Below, in pieces: positions 61,424 through 64,000 of a DNA stretch of 64,000 nt (positions within the stretch are counted from its first letter, which is position 1; the number at the start of each line of letters is the position of its first letter). Both the position numbers and the translations under genes were made by a program. Source of the stretch: UBA6183 sp943372215 (GTDB lineage: Bacteria > Bacteroidota > Bacteroidia > UKL13-3); assembly GCA_943372215.1 (NCBI GenBank), contig CALRXU020000017.1, positions 1 through 64,000 on the forward strand, written 5' to 3'. The notes below the pieces were generated by a model. The model searched no databases. It saw nothing but the letters and a program-made list of their open reading frames with translations, and was not told the origin of the DNA.

Positions 61424-62194
61424 TTAATCCTCTTTATCTTTGGCTATTTTTTTAGCCAGTTTAGCCAATGATTTTGGTAACTTCTTTTTCATGGCCTCAT
61501 ACAATTGTTCTGAGGCATCTTTAATATGCGGCATAATCTTTTTGGTTTCAGCTACAAAACCAGCAACAGCTACCATACCCTTGTCAGAGGTTTCATACTC
61601 TTTCAGTTTAAAAATACGTTTGCCTTCGCGGTTAAAAATTTTAATGTTTACATAGGCACGTACTTTTTTTACTGTTATACCCATGGCCCCAGCCTGGTCA
61701 ACCAAATCAAATGAGAGAAAAGCAATCATCACACCATCCACATCAGCAGGCAATACTTCAAAAGCTTTTTTAATCGCTGCTACATCGTCAACAATCCCAA
61801 AAGAAGCAATGGGAATATACCCTTTCGCTACATTGTAAATCGGTACTTTACCTTCAGCTATGTCATATGTGCTTCCTTTCGTACCCTCACGGGTGTATTT
61901 CTCCAGTTCTTTGTAGCCAGGTGCATTAATTACTTCCTCTTTAGGTACAAATGGGAAGGGAAACTCTTTTAGCAAATCGTCATTAATAATGGTGCAAAAT
62001 TTTTCTACAAAGGGCATTAAGTTAAAGGAAGAATCATTGAGCAATTGCTCATTCATGGCTTTTTCAAGGGGGTTATCGCTCAAATTTCTATTGCCATAAA
62101 CAGAAATCAGGGCAACCTTGTTGAGTTGTGCGTGTGCTTTAAACAAGCCCAAACAAACTATTGCCAGCGTGGTTAATAAATAGGTTTTTTTCAT
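61424..62194 (-). CDS. Exported protein of unknown function
   Basis: Protein of 256 residues with a signal peptide (~1-22, KAHAQ). The mature part is alpha/beta (KVALISVYGNRNLSD; VDGVMIAFLSFDLVDQAG; KVRAYVNIKIFNREGKRIF) and ends in a Lys-rich helix (KKKLPKSLAKLAKKIAKDK). No family is recognised. Transcribed alone toward the shared terminator. Confidence 0.75.
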   Translation of the reverse strand: MKKTYLLTTLAIVCLGLFKAHAQLNKVALISVYGNRNLSDNPLEKAMNEQLLNDSSFNLMPFVEKFCTIINDDLLKEFPFPFVPKEEVINAPGYKELEKYTREGTKGSTYDIAEGKVPIYNVAKGYIPIASFGIVDDVAAIKKAFEVLPADVDGVMIAFLSFDLVDQAGAMGITVKKVRAYVNIKIFNREGKRIFKLKEYETSDKGMVAVAGFVAETKKIMPHIKDASEQLYEAMKKKLPKSLAKLAKKIAKDKED

Positions 62195-62411
62195 AATAAG
62201 TTATTTTATTGATAAACAAATATATACTTATCGGACACTTTTAAAAGCATGGCGAATTTGTTAAACAAACTTATTGGGGCTTCATTAAACTTGTTTAATA
62301 CATTAAACGGCAACTTAAAAATTGCCAATATGGTGAAGTGTTTTATAGGCACTGGTGCATATGGCTTTCAGTTACTTTGTAATACATGTTGTTTAATTAA
62401 CAATAAATTTG

Positions 62412-62419
62412 GACTTTTG
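62412..62419 (+). promoter_or_regulatory. -7 box of the T9SS protein at 62437
   Basis: GACTTTTG has one mismatch to TAnnTTTG and lies 17 bp before the start codon. Confidence 0.45.
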
Positions 62420-62436
62420 CGGCTTTAATATAGAAT

Positions 62437-63723
62437 ATGAAAAAAATACTACTTTTAGGTGTTACAACAATCTTAACATTTGCCACTTACGCGCAACAAC
62501 TCTTAGATGAAAATTTTAATTATTCCACAGGGCAACTTACAGGTAATGGTGGTGGATCAAACGTAAGCGCTGGTGCATGGACATTGATAGGTGGAACAGT
62601 GCAATTAAACGTGGTATCGGGGAATTTAACTTACCCGGGTTATGTTTCGTCAAACATTGGTAATAGGTTGTTAACCAGAGATACCTCTGCTTCCGCTGAA
62701 GATGCTTATACAAGCTTCACACCAACTTCTTCAGGTTCAATTTATTATTCTTTTCTGCTCAATGTTGCTGATACAACTCGTTTGCTGGATAATACCTTAG
62801 CGGGAGATTATATGGTTGCATTTTTGCCCTCTACCAGCACCACCAACTATGTTAATAGGATAACATTTAGAAAAGGGAGCGTGGGCAATACCTTTAACAT
62901 TGGCTTAAGAATTACTTCAACGGGAAGTTCAGTGGTAGTTTGGTCACCAGCCAATTATACGCCAGGAACTACCTATTTAATTGCATCTCAATTGGTGTTT
63001 ATTCCTGGTGCAGCAAATGATAGTGCTTACCTATGGGTGAACCCTGTTTTAAACGGAACCATACCAACACCAGATGTTGCAACTGTTCAATTGGGTGCAT
63101 CAACAGATCCTGTTGATATCGGCCGTTTTGCGGTTCGTCAGTCAGGTGGTACACCTGAGTCGTTTATTGATGGAATTAGGGTAGGCACAACTTGGGCAGC
63201 CAGTGTTTTGCCAGTAAAGCTTATTAACTTTAATGCCCAAGTGCAAGGCAAGCAAACCATGCTAACCTGGGCCACAGCAAACGAAGTAAATAACCAAGGT
63301 TTTGAAATAGAAAAAAGTGCTGATGGCAAAAATTTTGAAACCATTGGGTTTGTAAAAGGAGCAGGCAATTCAAATGAGGTAAAACGCTACACATTTACCG
63401 ATGAAAACAATGCCCATGCTTACTACCGTTTAAAGCAAGTTGATTTTGATGGACAGTTTGAATATTCTAACATCGTGGTAGTGGAGCAAGAAGAGATGCT
63501 GGTAGCGTTAACCCCAAATCCATTTACCAATGCCATTGAAGTTAGCGGAAGCAATAACATTACCAATGTTGAAATAGTTGATGTAACAGGTAAAACACGT
63601 TTGGCCACCATGGTTAATGGCACACGTGCCACAATCAATACAGAAGACTTGAGCAATGGTGTTTATTTAATGAGAATAAACAATGGTACTACCACCATTA
63701 CCAAAAGAATTTTAAAGCACTAA
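62437..63723 (+). CDS. T9SS-secreted surface protein, lectin-like N-domain
   Basis: Protein of 428 residues: signal peptide (~1-19, ATYAQ), a ~230-residue jelly-roll-like region (LLDENFNYSTGQLTGN to DIGRFAVRQSG, ending SFIDGIRVGTTW), a fibronectin-like stretch typical of Bacteroidota (VKLINFNAQVQGKQTMLTWA to YYRLKQVDFDG, ~256-345) and a T9SS type A sorting domain (TPNPFTNAIEVSG to the end). Surface-exposed; possibly binds glycans. Ends at a terminator. Confidence 0.88.
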   Translation: MKKILLLGVTTILTFATYAQQLLDENFNYSTGQLTGNGGGSNVSAGAWTLIGGTVQLNVVSGNLTYPGYVSSNIGNRLLTRDTSASAEDAYTSFTPTSSGSIYYSFLLNVADTTRLLDNTLAGDYMVAFLPSTSTTNYVNRITFRKGSVGNTFNIGLRITSTGSSVVVWSPANYTPGTTYLIASQLVFIPGAANDSAYLWVNPVLNGTIPTPDVATVQLGASTDPVDIGRFAVRQSGGTPESFIDGIRVGTTWAASVLPVKLINFNAQVQGKQTMLTWATANEVNNQGFEIEKSADGKNFETIGFVKGAGNSNEVKRYTFTDENNAHAYYRLKQVDFDGQFEYSNIVVVEQEEMLVALTPNPFTNAIEVSGSNNITNVEIVDVTGKTRLATMVNGTRATINTEDLSNGVYLMRINNGTTTITKRILKH

Positions 63724-63744
63724 TAAAGCCTTGTCAGTTCTTGT

Positions 63745-63781
63745 AAAAGCCAGTTCAATAAAAGTTGAGCTGGCTTTTTTG
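63745..63781 (+). terminator. Terminator of the T9SS protein gene
   Basis: AAAAGCCAGTTCAA and TTGAGCTGGCTTTT pair with one G-U and a 6-nt loop, followed by T residues. Confidence 0.85.
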
Positions 63782-64000
63782 TTGGATTAGTATTTTCGGA
63801 AATTATTCAGTTGTTCAACAAGCAGGCATTTATACCATTACAATAGGTTGACAAACCAATATGGTACTATTGACTGTTCAGAATATTAAATATTCCTACA
63901 GGTAAACCGCTAATTATTTTTTCTAACACACGTAAATTTTAATCCCTTGTAATATTGGTACTTTCATAAAAATGGGAAAACCTTGTTGGAAAAGCAAGGT
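63782..64000. other. Right-hand end, no gene seen
   Basis: AT-rich sequence without a convincing reading frame on either strand. A promoter for a gene beyond the window is possible. Confidence 0.4.

Overview
The window is chromosomal DNA from a member of the Bacteroidota, probably from the Chitinophagales/Sphingobacteriales side. This rests on three things seen in the sequence: several secreted proteins with type IX secretion (T9SS) C-terminal sorting domains; Y_Y_Y-type hybrid propeller kinases paired with LytTR regulators; and repeated promoters with the Bacteroidota -7 box TAnnTTTG. Most of the first 24 kb is housekeeping. From about 24.5 kb to 61.4 kb the window is accessory.

Layout. 1-273: 3' end of a T9SS-secreted protein. 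0.3-5.8 kb (minus): the elongasome operon mreB-mreC-mreD-mrdA-rodA. 6-8.1 kb (minus): purH and purN. 8.2-10.4 kb (minus): a lipoprotein and uridine kinase. 10.5-17.2 kb (plus): a TetR-controlled RND efflux operon with a clear palindromic operator. 17.3-22 kb: an ArsC-like protein, a subtilase and several small envelope proteins. 22.1-24.6 kb (minus): a four-gene operon holding a NarL-type two-component pair.

The main finding is a scattered regulon between 24.6 and 61 kb. Ten copies of a tandem 12-bp box (GRGTAKTTWCCC, period 22 bp) all lie on the plus strand. Nine have a -7 element 36-38 bp downstream of the second box. Eight lead into plus-strand genes or operons. They drive a membrane protein plus peptidoglycan amidase; a set of small Cys-rich and membrane proteins; a short protein matching the conserved C-terminal region of contractile-injection-system (CIS) tape-measure proteins; a flavin amine oxidase; a large secreted unknown; an operon with a 45-residue membrane protein, an Fe(II) dioxygenase and a small CIS-hub-like (gpD/VgrG-type) protein; a patatin phospholipase with a lectin-like partner; and two tiny ORFs. 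A ninth promoter faces a gene-free stretch and may make a small RNA. No sheath, tube or baseplate genes are present. My inference is that this is a satellite regulon co-controlled with an extracellular CIS encoded elsewhere in the genome.

A second tandem-repeat class (TGTTTAGAAA-like, period 21 bp) with the same promoter geometry precedes a TIR-domain membrane-protein operon (minus) and an operon starting at 34,316 (plus). Both operons encode a small YHxxxC-type Cys-rich protein. Between them lies a LytTR response regulator diverging from a TPR histidine kinase. Two more LytTR regulators belong to a tandemly duplicated kinase/regulator pair (49.1-56.6 kb). Direct repeats at 21-22 bp spacing are what LytTR dimers typically bind, so these three regulators are the natural candidates. 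Which one binds which repeat cannot be told from sequence alone.
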